Shown: positions 54,606 through 63,292 of the stretch, piece after piece
Position numbering within the stretch: the stretch's first letter is position 1
Layout: each line of letters begins with the position of its first letter
Source of the DNA: Geobacter sp.
Lineage (GTDB): Bacteria; Desulfobacterota; Desulfuromonadia; Geobacterales; DSM-12255
Assembly: GCA_009684525.1 (NCBI GenBank)
Contig: WKKR01000004.1
Location: 248,001 to 312,000 of the forward strand
Direction of reading: 5' to 3'
Length of the DNA stretch: 64,000 nucleotides
Position numbers and translations under genes: made by a program
Notes under the pieces: model-generated
What the model was told of the DNA's origin: nothing
The model's input: the letters and a program-made list of their open reading frames with translations, nothing else
Database searches by the model: none

Positions 54606-55145
54606 ATGCACCTGAACCGACCCATCGCCCGTTCCAGCTTCCTGATGCTCGCAGCAGCCATGCTGCTGACCGCTGCCGGCCCGCTCACCCTGGCCGGCAG
54701 CGCCCTTGCCGCCGAAAGGGCGACCGTCAGGGTCGGGTCGCCCCCCCCTTCCCTCTCGCTCCCAGACCTCTCCGGCAGGACGCACAGCCTCCCTCAGGAG
54801 GGCGCCGGCTCTCCGATGGTGATCCATTTCTGGAACACCGCCTGCCATTTCTGCCTGGACGAGATGCCGGCCATGGATGCACTCTATCGGAGCAACAGCC
54901 GCAAGGGGCTGAAGATCTTTGCCGTCAATGTGGGGGATTCGCGTGAACAGGCGAAGGAGTTCATCGAGCAGACGGGTGTCTCCTACCCGGTGCTTCTGGA
55001 CAAAAACCGCGCGGTCTGGGTCAGGTTCGGCCTGACCGGCCTGCCGGCAACCTTTTTCATCGACAGAAGCGGCACCATCAAACACAAGCTGTTAGGTGCC
55101 GCCAGCCGCGAGACTCTTACCCGCTACATCCAGAATCTTTTCTGA
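54606..55145 (+). CDS. TlpA-like periplasmic thioredoxin
   Basis: 179 residues with a signal peptide (about 1-36, ending ALA). Thioredoxin fold with active site CHFC (HFWNTACHFCLDEMPAMDALY) rather than CPPC, and cis-Pro loop GLPATFFIDRSG. It follows the pump gene by 18 bp, so it may be part of the metal-efflux operon, perhaps keeping metal-binding cysteines of the adaptor reduced. That role is inference. Confidence 0.88.
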   Translation: MHLNRPIARSSFLMLAAAMLLTAAGPLTLAGSALAAERATVRVGSPPPSLSLPDLSGRTHSLPQEGAGSPMVIHFWNTACHFCLDEMPAMDALYRSNSRKGLKIFAVNVGDSREQAKEFIEQTGVSYPVLLDKNRAVWVRFGLTGLPATFFIDRSGTIKHKLLGAASRETLTRYIQNLF

Positions 55146-55177
55146 AAAGCCGCTGCATCCGCATCCCCAATGGCAGA

Positions 55178-55858
55178 TCAGGGCCGGGGATCGGTCACCC
55201 GGCCGTCGCGCATCTCGATGATCCGGTCCACCAGCTGTGCCTCGTAGACGATCGGATCGTGGCTCGCCATCAGGATGGTCTTCCCCTCGTCCCGGAGCCG
55301 CCCCATGATCGCCATGAACTCGTGGGAGAGCCTGGTGTCCAGGTGGGCGGTCGGCTCGTCGGCAACGACAATGGTCGGGTTGTTGATGAGCGCCCTGGCG
55401 ATGGCGACCCGCTGCGCCTCCCCCCCCGAAAGCCACTCGATGCGGGCATCCGCCTTCTGCTGCAGGTCGAACAGGGCCAGGGTGTCGAGGGCGCGCCGGT
55501 TGAGGGCCGCAAACCGCTCGTCGGTGGGATAGGCCGGTGCCATGACGTTGTCCAGCACCGAGAGCCCCTTGATCAGGTTGAACTGCTGGAAGATGAAGCC
55601 GAAGGTGGTCCGCCGGATGCCAGTGAGGAACCGCTCCGGCAGCGAGGTGATCTCCCGGCCCGAAAGGAAGATGCGGCCGGCCGTGGGACGCGCCATGCAG
55701 CCGAGCAGGCTGAGCAGGGTGGTCTTGCCCGAGCCGCTCGGCCCCTTGAGCACCGTCACTTCCCCCAGCCGCACCTGCAGCGAAACCTCCCGCAACGCCT
55801 TGAATTCATTGGACTTGCCCTGATTGAAGACCTTGGTAACCTCGACCACCTCTATCAT
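55178..55858 (-). CDS. ABC transporter ATP-binding protein (MacB/LolD type)
   Basis: 226 residues. Walker A GPSGSGKTT, Q-loop FIFQQFN, signature LSGGEAQRVAIARAL, Walker B TIVVADEPTAHLD, H-loop ASHDP. Closest in layout to LolD/MacB ATPases that pair with a FtsX-type permease. ATG 55858 has GAGG eight bases upstream. Last gene of the NosL-NosL-permease operon; it starts 10 bp after the permease stop. Confidence 0.92.
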   Translation of the reverse strand: MIEVVEVTKVFNQGKSNEFKALREVSLQVRLGEVTVLKGPSGSGKTTLLSLLGCMARPTAGRIFLSGREITSLPERFLTGIRRTTFGFIFQQFNLIKGLSVLDNVMAPAYPTDERFAALNRRALDTLALFDLQQKADARIEWLSGGEAQRVAIARALINNPTIVVADEPTAHLDTRLSHEFMAIMGRLRDEGKTILMASHDPIVYEAQLVDRIIEMRDGRVTDPRP

Positions 55859-55868
55859 CGTTGGCACC

Positions 55869-56996
55869 TCACGAGCGCATGACCGCATCGGGGTCGACGG
55901 TTGCCGCCTGCCACGAGGGGATGATGGTCGCCACCGTGTAGGGGAGCACGGTGAACAGGAACAGGGTCGCCAGCTGGCCCAAGTCGATGTACGGGATGAG
56001 GCGGAACTCGGGATAGAGCGTGGACCACCCCTTGAGGACCGGCAGAAACAGGGCCGAGGAGGCATGGAAGACGTGGAGGTACGCCAGGATGGTCCCGACC
56101 AGGAAGGCGGTCAGGGAGATGACCTGCCCCTCCCAGAATTTCATCAGCAGAATGTCCGAGGTCTCCCAGCCGATCGCCTTGAGGATGCCGATCTCCTTGC
56201 GCTCCTCGGCAGAGAGGCCGCTTGCCTTGTCCCAGGCAAAGATGATGAAGGCCAGCCCCCCGGCGGCGAAGATCACCAGCAGCAGCCCGGAACGCCAGCT
56301 GAAGACCGCATCGTAGGTCCGCTCGATCTCGGTCCGGACGATGGGGCGGCAGTCGGGCAGAAGCCGGACGATCTTTTCCGCGATAGTGGTGAATTCGTTC
56401 TGATTGCGCACCGTCAGGGCCAGATCGGTGGCAAAGCCGGCGGGAATACCGGACAGGGCGCGATAGTCCGCCTCGGACATGAGGATCAGGTCTGCCGTGA
56501 GGAGCTGGGACGGCTCGTCGAGGACCCTGGCCACCTGGTAGCTCAGGAGCTGTCCGTCAAAACCGGTGAAGCTTACGGCATCGTTCGCAAAGAGGTTGCG
56601 CATCCGCGCAATGCCGCTGCCGATGGCGATCTCTCCCGGTGCCGGGGCATCGTGGTCCGGGACCATGAGGGTATAGTTGGCCCCGAAGTTCCCATCATAG
56701 TAGTACCCCCAGAGCCGCGGCGTTACCGACATCACACCGCGGATAGCGGCGATCTTTTCGGCATAGGCAAGGGGAATCGGCTGCAGGCGACCGGTAAGCG
56801 TGCGCTGGACAATGATCTCCGGGGCGTCGCGTAGGATCAGCCGGGCCTCGTGACGGAGTGCATGGGCGAAAAACATCACCGACGCCAGGAGGAAGACAAC
56901 CAGGATATAGACGCAGAGCAGGGCGCCGTTCTTCCCCTTGCGCCGCACAAGCGCCGCCAGGGTGAAATCGATGATATGTCGCTGTCGTTCAATCAC
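55869..56996 (-). CDS. FtsX/MacB-type ABC transporter permease
   Basis: 375 residues from GTG 56996. First helix near 25-45 (NGALLCVYILVVFLLASVMFFAH), then a periplasmic MacB-core-like domain (about 50-230), then three C-terminal helices with the FtsX-like segment ERKEIGILKAIGWETSDILLMKFWEGQV. I chose GTG because the family starts near it and GGAGG lies upstream; the start overlaps the preceding stop by 8 bp. Pairs with the downstream ATPase; the substrate is unknown, with NosL neighbours hinting at copper or lipoprotein handling. Confidence 0.88.
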   Translation of the reverse strand: MIERQRHIIDFTLAALVRRKGKNGALLCVYILVVFLLASVMFFAHALRHEARLILRDAPEIIVQRTLTGRLQPIPLAYAEKIAAIRGVMSVTPRLWGYYYDGNFGANYTLMVPDHDAPAPGEIAIGSGIARMRNLFANDAVSFTGFDGQLLSYQVARVLDEPSQLLTADLILMSEADYRALSGIPAGFATDLALTVRNQNEFTTIAEKIVRLLPDCRPIVRTEIERTYDAVFSWRSGLLLVIFAAGGLAFIIFAWDKASGLSAEERKEIGILKAIGWETSDILLMKFWEGQVISLTAFLVGTILAYLHVFHASSALFLPVLKGWSTLYPEFRLIPYIDLGQLATLFLFTVLPYTVATIIPSWQAATVDPDAVMRS

Positions 56997-57303
56997 GTCT
57001 GACAACGCCTCCGGTGAGATGAGGGGGAGGCTGCAGGAGCGAGCCGGAGGGGAAATGTTCCAGAGCACCGGGGGAGCTCTGGAATGGGGTGGAAAGGTCG
57101 GCCATGGAGGGATGACGGGTATAGTTCGCCTCAGTGAAGAGACAGAGGTCGGTGAGCCGGAGATCCCCGGCAAGGAGCGCCATCCGGTCGACCTCGCTCC
57201 GGGCGGCGGCAACGCGCCACCGCCCGGAAACGAGCAACAGGGACAGGAGAATGGTCAGGCAGGCAAGGAGCGCCATGAACCGGGTAACGGGACGGATCGT
57301 CAT
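56989..57303 (-). CDS. Small membrane-anchored protein in the NosL-ABC operon
   Basis: 104 residues. One N-terminal membrane segment or signal anchor (MTIRPVTRFMALLACLTILLSLLLVSG) and a short hydrophilic tail with a single Cys. Its ATG overlaps the NosL stop by one base (TGATG), with AAGGAT eight bases upstream; its stop overlaps the permease start. No family recognised. Confidence 0.65.
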   Translation of the reverse strand: MTIRPVTRFMALLACLTILLSLLLVSGRWRVAAARSEVDRMALLAGDLRLTDLCLFTEANYTRHPSMADLSTPFQSSPGALEHFPSGSLLQPPPHLTGGVVRRD

Positions 57304-57788
57304 CAATCCAGATCCTTCACCACCTGGGGCGTGACCTCCCTGAAACGGAGGAGACGCTTCCCCTTGTGATCCTTCATGAATTCGCGGGCATCCTTTTCCC
57401 TGGCAAAGGGGACGAGTTCACGCCCCATGGGACCGTAGACGTCGCTGCCGGAAACATACCAGGCACTAATGCCGTCCACCGGGACAAGGCTGTAGTAGTC
57501 GGTGACAAACAACCCCGTCATGTTCACCCCCTGCTTAACCTTGCGATATTCCGCCGGTTTCTGCAGGTATTTGAACATGTCCTTCGCCCCGTCGAAAAAG
57601 ACCGTGCTGCCGTCGTTGTACTGGATCTGGGCGGCAAAATCGGGGAATTTCGCTACGAACATCCCGCAGACCGGGCACTTATCGGCTCCGGCCGGCTTCT
57701 TCGGCCCTTTGGCCGGGGTGGCCCAGCCCAGGGACGCCACCAGGACCACGCACAAAATGGTCAGAAGATAGGGGATCGGGCGTCTCAA
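57303..57788 (-). CDS. NosL-family copper-binding protein, first copy upstream of the permease
   Basis: 161 residues with a signal peptide (about 1-23). NosL core: CPVCGMFVAKFPDFAAQIQYNDGSTVFFDGAKDMFKY with the Cys-x2-Cys-Gly-Met copper site, then WYVSGSDVYGPMGRELVPFA. No lipobox is clear. NosL proteins bind Cu(I) and help metallate nitrous-oxide reductase; no nosZ is here. The start appears to be TTG overlapping the previous stop. Confidence 0.88.
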   Translation of the reverse strand: MRRPIPYLLTILCVVLVASLGWATPAKGPKKPAGADKCPVCGMFVAKFPDFAAQIQYNDGSTVFFDGAKDMFKYLQKPAEYRKVKQGVNMTGLFVTDYYSLVPVDGISAWYVSGSDVYGPMGRELVPFAREKDAREFMKDHKGKRLLRFREVTPQVVKDLD

Positions 57789-58285
57789 TGGTGCATCTCT
57801 TCATGCCCGTGCGGCATCATGACGGGCTTCTTTTTCCCCTGCTTGGGAGACTTGGACGCGGCCTTGAGCGCTGCGTCATAGGTAACGATGGTGCCGCCGA
57901 ACTCCTTGACGAACTTCTCCGCATCGGCCTTGGCGGCAAATGCCCACTTGGGCTCCATGGTCATGACACCCTTCTTGCTCCCCCCCATGACCCAGGTAGC
58001 GGTCTTGGCGTCGATGAGTTCCTTGGTGTTGTAATCCGCTACTTTAACCGCCTTCACCTTCTTGCCGGGGTTTGCGGCCAGGTCGACTGCGACGCAGTTG
58101 ATGCTGCAGGTCCCGACACTGGTGCCGTCGGCATACTCGATGAGCATCCGGCTGTGACTGAACGTGGTGCGATTCATGCCGCAGTGAACGCAGTCGGCAG
58201 GCGGTTCGACGGTAGCTGCCCAGGCAGCGCCTGCACCAAAGGCAACGAGTCCCAGCAGTAACACCAGCATCATCATCCGTTTCAT
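57785..58285 (-). CDS. NosL-family copper-binding protein, second copy
   Basis: 166 residues. Signal peptide MKRMMMLVLLLGLVAFGAGAAWA, then CVHCGMNRTTFSHSRMLIEYADG, a further Cys pair in GTCSINCVAVDL, a NosL-type C-terminal strand (TWVMGGSKKGVMTMEPKWAFA), and a His/Met-rich end (MMPHGHEEMHH). First gene of the NosL-NosL-permease-ATPase operon, overlapping the next by 4 bp. Likely binds Cu(I) in the periplasm; the extra Cys pair and His tail suggest more than one metal site. Confidence 0.88.
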   Translation of the reverse strand: MKRMMMLVLLLGLVAFGAGAAWAATVEPPADCVHCGMNRTTFSHSRMLIEYADGTSVGTCSINCVAVDLAANPGKKVKAVKVADYNTKELIDAKTATWVMGGSKKGVMTMEPKWAFAAKADAEKFVKEFGGTIVTYDAALKAASKSPKQGKKKPVMMPHGHEEMHH

Positions 58286-58375
58286 GGCATCTCCTTGCGC
58301 CGTCTGACCGGCGGGTTTCCCCTGGCGACAGCATGGGTAGTAGGCACGGAGCCGTCGGCGGCACCGTTGCTGATC

Positions 58376-58409
58376 GTAATATGGATATTACTATACCAGC
58401 AATATTGCT
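58376..58409. promoter_or_regulatory. Two palindromes upstream of the NosL operon
   Basis: GTAATAT-GG-ATATTAC (58376-58391) and AGCAATATTGCT (58398-58409) are both perfect dyads, 6 bp apart, in the 120-bp region before the first NosL gene; the second touches the pmbA stop. On the minus strand TGGTATAGT between them looks like an extended -10. They are good candidates for operators of a metal- or redox-responsive repressor. Confidence 0.5.
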
Positions 58410-59745
58410 ATGCGCCACTCACGTCGAGGGCGCCCAGCAACAGGGAGGGGGACGCAACGGTGCCGAAGAAGCGGAGATCGTCCCCCACCCCCTCGACAGC
58501 CCTGAACAGTTCCTGGATGTTGCCGGAGATGGCGATCCCCTTGACCGGAACCGTCACCACGCCGTTTTCGATGAGAAACCCGGCAGCACCGACCGAGAAA
58601 TCCCCGGAGATCGCATTGGCCGTATGCATGCCGATCACGTCGGTGAGGAGAATGCCTCTGTTGATCCCTGCCAGCAGCTGCGCCGCAGGGGTGGTGCCAT
58701 TCTCGATAAAGAAATTGGTCACCCCCATGTGGGGCAGCCCCTTTGCCCCGCCGCGAACCGCATTGCCGGTCGATGCGCAGCCGTCCTTGCAGCCGCAGTA
58801 GCTGTCGTAGAGGAATCTCAGCAGTCTCCCCTCCTCCACGACCACGTTGTCGCGGCACGGCACCCCCTCGCCGTCAAACGGAGCGGTAGCCATCCCCCCG
58901 GCCAGGGTGCCGTCGTCGCGAATCCTGAGCAGCGGCGAAAAGAGCTGTTGCCCCAGCTTGCCGTCCAGAAGCGATTTCCCCTTCTGGACGCTCTCGGCCA
59001 GAAACGACGGCGCCAGCACCTCCAGGATCTCTCCGGCAACATGGCTGTCCATGACCGCGGGGCAGCGCATGGTGGGGATCTTCCGGGCACCCAGGAGGCC
59101 GGTGGCCTTCACTGCGGCTCTGGCGGCGATCTCGTCCACGCTCACCCCGGAAAAGGCGGTGCTGAACCCGAAGTCCCACCCCATCTGGGAGTCTCCCTCG
59201 GCCTCGGCCACCACGGCGATGCTGGAAGAGACCGAGGTGCCGCGGTAGCTTCCGTTCACCCCCAGCGAGTTCCTGATCGCCACGCTGTAGGCGTTTTCGC
59301 CGTAGCTGCTCTTCCTGACCCGCTTCACGCGCGGGTCGGCCGCCAGGGTCAGGCGCTCCAGGGCCATGGCCCGGCCGATCTTTTCCTCTTCCGGAACCGC
59401 TGCCAGCTCCGGGTCGAACAGCCCAGCCAATGCGGGGTATTCCTGGGGAAGGGGGAGCCCGTTGCATGCGTCAGGGGTCTGGGTTGCCGCACCCACCAGG
59501 GCATTGTCGATCATGCGGGAAAGGTCCTTTTCGTCCATGCTGGTCGCGTAGGAGAACCCGAGCCCCTGCCCCTTGAGCACCCGCACGCTTACCCCCACCG
59601 GAGCGGAGCAGCGGAAGGTATCCACTGTCTGATCCTTCACCTCGATGGAGAGGTTGCGCGACGCCCCGGCCATGATCTCCCAGCCATCCAGAGCACGCCC
59701 CTTGAGGAGCGATTCTATCCGTTCGACGATCTCGTGCAGTTCCAT
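58408..59745 (-). CDS. pmbA: TldD/PmbA family protein (TldE/PmbA half)
   Basis: 445 residues. PmbA/TldE is the partner that, with TldD, forms a metallopeptidase acting on peptides such as microcin precursors and on CcdA antitoxin. The second-half signature DNVVVEEGRLLRFLYDSYCGCKDG...STGNAVRGG and VTNFFIENG are visible, and the HExxxH of TldD is absent, which identifies the PmbA half. AGGAGG lies before the ATG. tldD is not in the window. Confidence 0.9.
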   Translation of the reverse strand: MELHEIVERIESLLKGRALDGWEIMAGASRNLSIEVKDQTVDTFRCSAPVGVSVRVLKGQGLGFSYATSMDEKDLSRMIDNALVGAATQTPDACNGLPLPQEYPALAGLFDPELAAVPEEEKIGRAMALERLTLAADPRVKRVRKSSYGENAYSVAIRNSLGVNGSYRGTSVSSSIAVVAEAEGDSQMGWDFGFSTAFSGVSVDEIAARAAVKATGLLGARKIPTMRCPAVMDSHVAGEILEVLAPSFLAESVQKGKSLLDGKLGQQLFSPLLRIRDDGTLAGGMATAPFDGEGVPCRDNVVVEEGRLLRFLYDSYCGCKDGCASTGNAVRGGAKGLPHMGVTNFFIENGTTPAAQLLAGINRGILLTDVIGMHTANAISGDFSVGAAGFLIENGVVTVPVKGIAISGNIQELFRAVEGVGDDLRFFGTVASPSLLLGALDVSGA

Positions 59746-60009
59746 GACACCCTCCTGCCGCTGTTTTCCGGAAAAGAGCCGTTTCCAGAAACTAGACTAT
59801 AGCCGGTCTTTCCCCAATACTCAACCCGGCAACTGTTACAGCGCGATAATCGCATTATCCGGGGCGATTCCGCACATCCGGCATGCACCTCGTCGCATTA
59901 TGAGAATTTTCTTGGAATATCATTTTACAGACTGTCTGCCGGTGAGTATATTTTTACAGTCACCATCGGACAATTCTCATGTACTACGAATCAGATCAGG
60001 GGCTTAATC

Positions 60010-61614
60010 ATGGACACGATCTTGATCAGCTACCGCAGGGAAGAGAGTGCCGGCCACGCCGGCCGGATCTATGACCGGCTGTGCGAGAAATTTGGCAGAA
60101 ACCGGGTCTTCATTGATGTCTCGGCAGTCGAACCGGGCCTGGATATTGCGGAGGCCGTCGACCGGACCGTCGGCTCGTGCGCCGTGCTCCTGGTCGTGAT
60201 CGACAGGAAGTGGCTGGGGTGCGTCGATGCCGCCGGCAAGCGCTGTCTGGACGACCCGCAGGACATTGTCCGCCTGGAGGTAGGAACGGCCCTGCGGCGC
60301 AAGATCAGGGTGGTTCCGGTGCTGGTGCAGAACGCGGCCATGCCCGCCGAGTCAAACCTCCCGGAAGACTTAAAACAACTGGCCCGCCGCAATCCGATCG
60401 AGATCGGCGAGAGCCACTGGGAAGCGGAACTGACACAACTGACAGGCACCCTGGGACGAATCCTGAACGGAGCAACAGCCGCTGCTCCCCAGCCGGAAAC
60501 GACCGAACCGAAACCTGCTCTGCCAAAACAGAAGTTCCGTCTCAACTGGGTGATCAGCTCGATCACGGCAGTGGTCGTAGCGCTGACCGGGCTGCTTTCC
60601 AGCATAGAATCGTTCCGCGATGCCTTTGTCCGGGTGTTCAAGGGACCACCGGCACAAACGACCACGACGACATCGCAGCCAACCGGCACCACCGTTGCGC
60701 CACCCGGTGAAAAGGGCACGGCAGCCGAAACGGCTACAACCCCGAAGGAGACCGGCACGCCGGCAGATCCTGCGACGGGAACAGCGCCGGGACCTGCCAG
60801 GCCCGGCGTCGTCACCGTGCCGAATCTCACCGGGCAAACCCTGGACCGGGCCGTCGCCATTTTGAAAAAGGCAGGGCTGGTTGCGGGAGACGTCGAGGAA
60901 CGCGAATCCGCCACAGCCAGGCCGGGGACCGTCATCTCGCAGTCGCCGCGGTCCGGCAGCACGATTGCACGGGGAAAGCCGGTACGCCTGGTCACTGCGG
61001 TTCGGTCGCCTGAACCGGCGCTGGTGACGGTACCGAATGTCGTGCGCCAACCCCTGGAACGGGCGGTACAGGTTCTGGTGGCCGCAGGGCTTCGGCCGGG
61101 TGCCGAAAAAACGCGCCCCACCGATGCGGCACGCCCCGGAACAGTCCTCGACCAGAAGATCAGGGGCGGCTCCCAGGCGCAGCGGGGGACAGCGGTGGAC
61201 CTGCTGGTCGCCGTAGCGCCTGCTCCGGGCGATGCGACAGGGGATTCGGCACAGCCTGCCCGCAAGGTGGCTGCCAGGGGGAATCTGGATGTTCGGCAGA
61301 CCTATCAGTTCGACCTGGATACGGGAAGGGTGACACAAAACGATGCGGACTTCTGGTTCGAGGCACAAACGGCGACGGAGCGCTACCTGACCCCGCAAAA
61401 CGGCGCTGCGATGGCAGTCTCCACCCAGCGGGTCGACTACCAGGTCTGTGCCGCCGCAAACTTCGCCACCCAGCGCTTCCCGGTGGACAGACTGCCGGAA
61501 AACCGCTTTTTCTGCGTCCGCACCAGTCGCGGCAAGATTGCCATCATCAAGCTGCGGGAACAGGTCGGGCCGAGCCCCGGTATCATGAAGATCAGCTTTG
61601 TCAGATGGGAATGA
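60010..61614 (+). CDS. TIR domain - transmembrane - PASTA repeat protein
   Basis: 534 residues, unusual architecture. TIR domain about 1-155: ISYRREES at 6-13, NRVFIDV at 31-37, and DIVRLEVGTALRR with Glu90 as the likely NADase catalytic residue. One transmembrane helix about 179-199. Thr/Pro-rich spacer 213-263. Two PASTA domains (about 265-331, VTVPNLTGQTLDRAVAILKKAGL; about 337-402, VTVPNVVRQPLERAVQVLVAAGL). C-terminal domain 425-534 with two Cys, unknown. PASTA domains bind peptidoglycan fragments in other proteins, so the topology suggests a cell-wall sensor with a cytosolic TIR. It overlaps rsgA by 10 bp. Confidence 0.9.
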   Translation: MDTILISYRREESAGHAGRIYDRLCEKFGRNRVFIDVSAVEPGLDIAEAVDRTVGSCAVLLVVIDRKWLGCVDAAGKRCLDDPQDIVRLEVGTALRRKIRVVPVLVQNAAMPAESNLPEDLKQLARRNPIEIGESHWEAELTQLTGTLGRILNGATAAAPQPETTEPKPALPKQKFRLNWVISSITAVVVALTGLLSSIESFRDAFVRVFKGPPAQTTTTTSQPTGTTVAPPGEKGTAAETATTPKETGTPADPATGTAPGPARPGVVTVPNLTGQTLDRAVAILKKAGLVAGDVEERESATARPGTVISQSPRSGSTIARGKPVRLVTAVRSPEPALVTVPNVVRQPLERAVQVLVAAGLRPGAEKTRPTDAARPGTVLDQKIRGGSQAQRGTAVDLLVAVAPAPGDATGDSAQPARKVAARGNLDVRQTYQFDLDTGRVTQNDADFWFEAQTATERYLTPQNGAAMAVSTQRVDYQVCAAANFATQRFPVDRLPENRFFCVRTSRGKIAIIKLREQVGPSPGIMKISFVRWE

Positions 61615-62681
61615 GGGAAATGGGCCTTGAAAAGTTAGGGTGGGACCCCTGGTTTGAAGCGCTGTCGATACGGGAAGGCAGGCCAATTGAGATGCTGGCG
61701 CGGGTGGCAGCTGTGGACCGCGACCAGCTGGTGCTCCTGAACGACACGGGTGCATTCCGGGCAAAACTGGCGGGCAGCTACCTCTACCGTCACCGGCAAT
61801 CAGAAGAGCTCCCCTGCGTCGGCGACTGGGTCTGTGTAGAGAAGAGCCCGGACGACGACTTCGGGCTCATCCATGCCCTGCTCGACCGCAGGACGAGCCT
61901 GCGCCGCAAGGCGGCAGGCGGGTCGACGGAAGCCCAGATGATTGCGGCCAACGTCGATTACGTCATCATCGTACAGTCCTGCCACTTCGATTTCAACCCG
62001 AACCGGCTTGAGCGCTATCTGGTCATGGTGCGGGACGGCGGCGCCGAGCCATGCGTCCTATTGACCAAGACAGACCTGGTCGAGCCTGACATAGTAGCCG
62101 ACCAGCTTTCACGGATTCGTGCCCTCGGCGTCACCGCGCCGGTACTGACCCTGAGTAACGTCACCAGAGAGGGGATCGACGACCTGAAGCAGACATTGGT
62201 GCCCGGCAAGACCTATTGCTTTGTCGGCTCGTCGGGAGTCGGCAAGAGCACGATCATCAACGAACTGATCGGCCGGGAGCTGTGCGAAACAAACGACGTC
62301 AGCGCCACCGGCGAAGGGCGGCACACCACCGTCCGCCGGGAGCTGATCCTCCTCCAAAGCGGTGCACTGGTCATCGACAACCCCGGCATGCGCGAGTTCG
62401 GAATCCTCAATGCGGAAGACGGCATCGACGGCGGCTTCATCGACATTACCGACCTCGCATCCCGCTGCCGCTACCGGGACTGCAGCCATAGCGGCGAACC
62501 TGGCTGCGCCGTCCACGCAGCCCTGAGCGCCGGCGAGATCGACCGGGACCACTACGAGAACTATTGCAAGCTTAAGGAAGAGGCTGCATTCTACCAGATG
62601 TCCCACGCCGAGAAGAGAAAGAAGGATCGTGACTTCGGCAAGTACATCAAGTCCGTCAAGAAAGGGATGACGCGGGATTGA
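61605..62681 (+). CDS. rsgA: Small ribosomal subunit biogenesis GTPase RsgA
   Basis: 358 residues. Circularly permuted GTPase: G4 TKTD (154-157) precedes G1 GSSGVGKS (208-215) and G3 DNPG (258-261). N-terminal OB domain about 30-105 and a C-terminal zinc knuckle (CRYRDCSHSGEPGCAV). Matures the 30S subunit and is inhibited by (p)ppGpp in other bacteria. The start may be ATG 61605, 61611 or 61620; all lie at the TIR gene end, so the two are translationally coupled. Confidence 0.95.
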   Translation: MGMREMGLEKLGWDPWFEALSIREGRPIEMLARVAAVDRDQLVLLNDTGAFRAKLAGSYLYRHRQSEELPCVGDWVCVEKSPDDDFGLIHALLDRRTSLRRKAAGGSTEAQMIAANVDYVIIVQSCHFDFNPNRLERYLVMVRDGGAEPCVLLTKTDLVEPDIVADQLSRIRALGVTAPVLTLSNVTREGIDDLKQTLVPGKTYCFVGSSGVGKSTIINELIGRELCETNDVSATGEGRHTTVRRELILLQSGALVIDNPGMREFGILNAEDGIDGGFIDITDLASRCRYRDCSHSGEPGCAVHAALSAGEIDRDHYENYCKLKEEAAFYQMSHAEKRKKDRDFGKYIKSVKKGMTRD

Positions 62682-62989
62682 CGGGTGGATGAAATCCTCT
62701 TGGAACCTGAATCCGGGGTAAAAGGATGGAGAATCGGGAGTTATGGAATAAGAGAAGTGGATTCTGCTGAGGATAGGCCGCCGGTAACAGAGAGGTTTGG
62801 GATTTATCGATTACCGATAGAGGGAGTGAATTACCTATATCGGTAGCTTTTGATAAGTGCAAAATAACGTCAAAATTCCCGGTATAAGGAACAAATCGTG
62901 TCCCCTATATGTGAAATTAATTCCTTATACCAGGAGCTGGTTGCCAATATTGGGAACTACTGCTAACTGGTCAATATGTAGTTAAGACG
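62682..62989. repeat. Intergenic region with two inverted repeats
   Basis: About 308 bp between the convergent rsgA and antitoxin genes, no supported gene. TACCGATA (62812-62819) pairs with TATCGGTA (62838-62845). GGTATAAGGAA (62881-62891) pairs perfectly with TTCCTTATACC (62921-62931), 29 bp apart, and the match continues imperfectly outwards. AT content is higher than in the neighbours. It may hold termination structures or an insertion boundary. Confidence 0.5.
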
Positions 62990-63283
62990 TTACCTGGCTT
63001 CTGCATGCAGTTTGAGGCCAAGCGCTGAAATAATTTTGAGAATCGTATCAAATCCTGGAACCCGCTCCCCTGAAAGGGCTTTATAGAGGCTTTCACGAGA
63101 AAGACCGGCATCACGAGCCACTTGAGACATCCCCTTGGCACGGGCTATGTCGCCCAGGGCTTTGGCAATGAAAGCGGCATCGCCATTTGCCTCTTCGAAA
63201 GATGCTTCAAGATAGGCCGCCATTTCTTCCGGAGTTCTGAGGTGTTCGGCAACATCATATCGGCTGGTTGTTGTTTTGGGCAT
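62990..63283 (-). CDS. Antitoxin of the HI1420 type (HTH)
   Basis: 97 residues. N-terminal Tyr/Asp-rich segment SRYDVAEHLRTPEEMAAYLEASFEEANGDAAFIAKALGDIARAKGMSQVARDAGLSRESLYKALSGER, the standard layout of this antidote family with an XRE-type HTH about 50-75. The ATG at 63283 has AGGAG six bases upstream; a TTG at 63289 is less likely. It lies 9 bp after the toxin gene (toxin first), usual for this family. Expected to neutralise the toxin and repress the operon. Confidence 0.9.
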   Translation of the reverse strand: MPKTTTSRYDVAEHLRTPEEMAAYLEASFEEANGDAAFIAKALGDIARAKGMSQVARDAGLSRESLYKALSGERVPGFDTILKIISALGLKLHAEAR

Positions 63284-63292
63284 TTTCAACTC

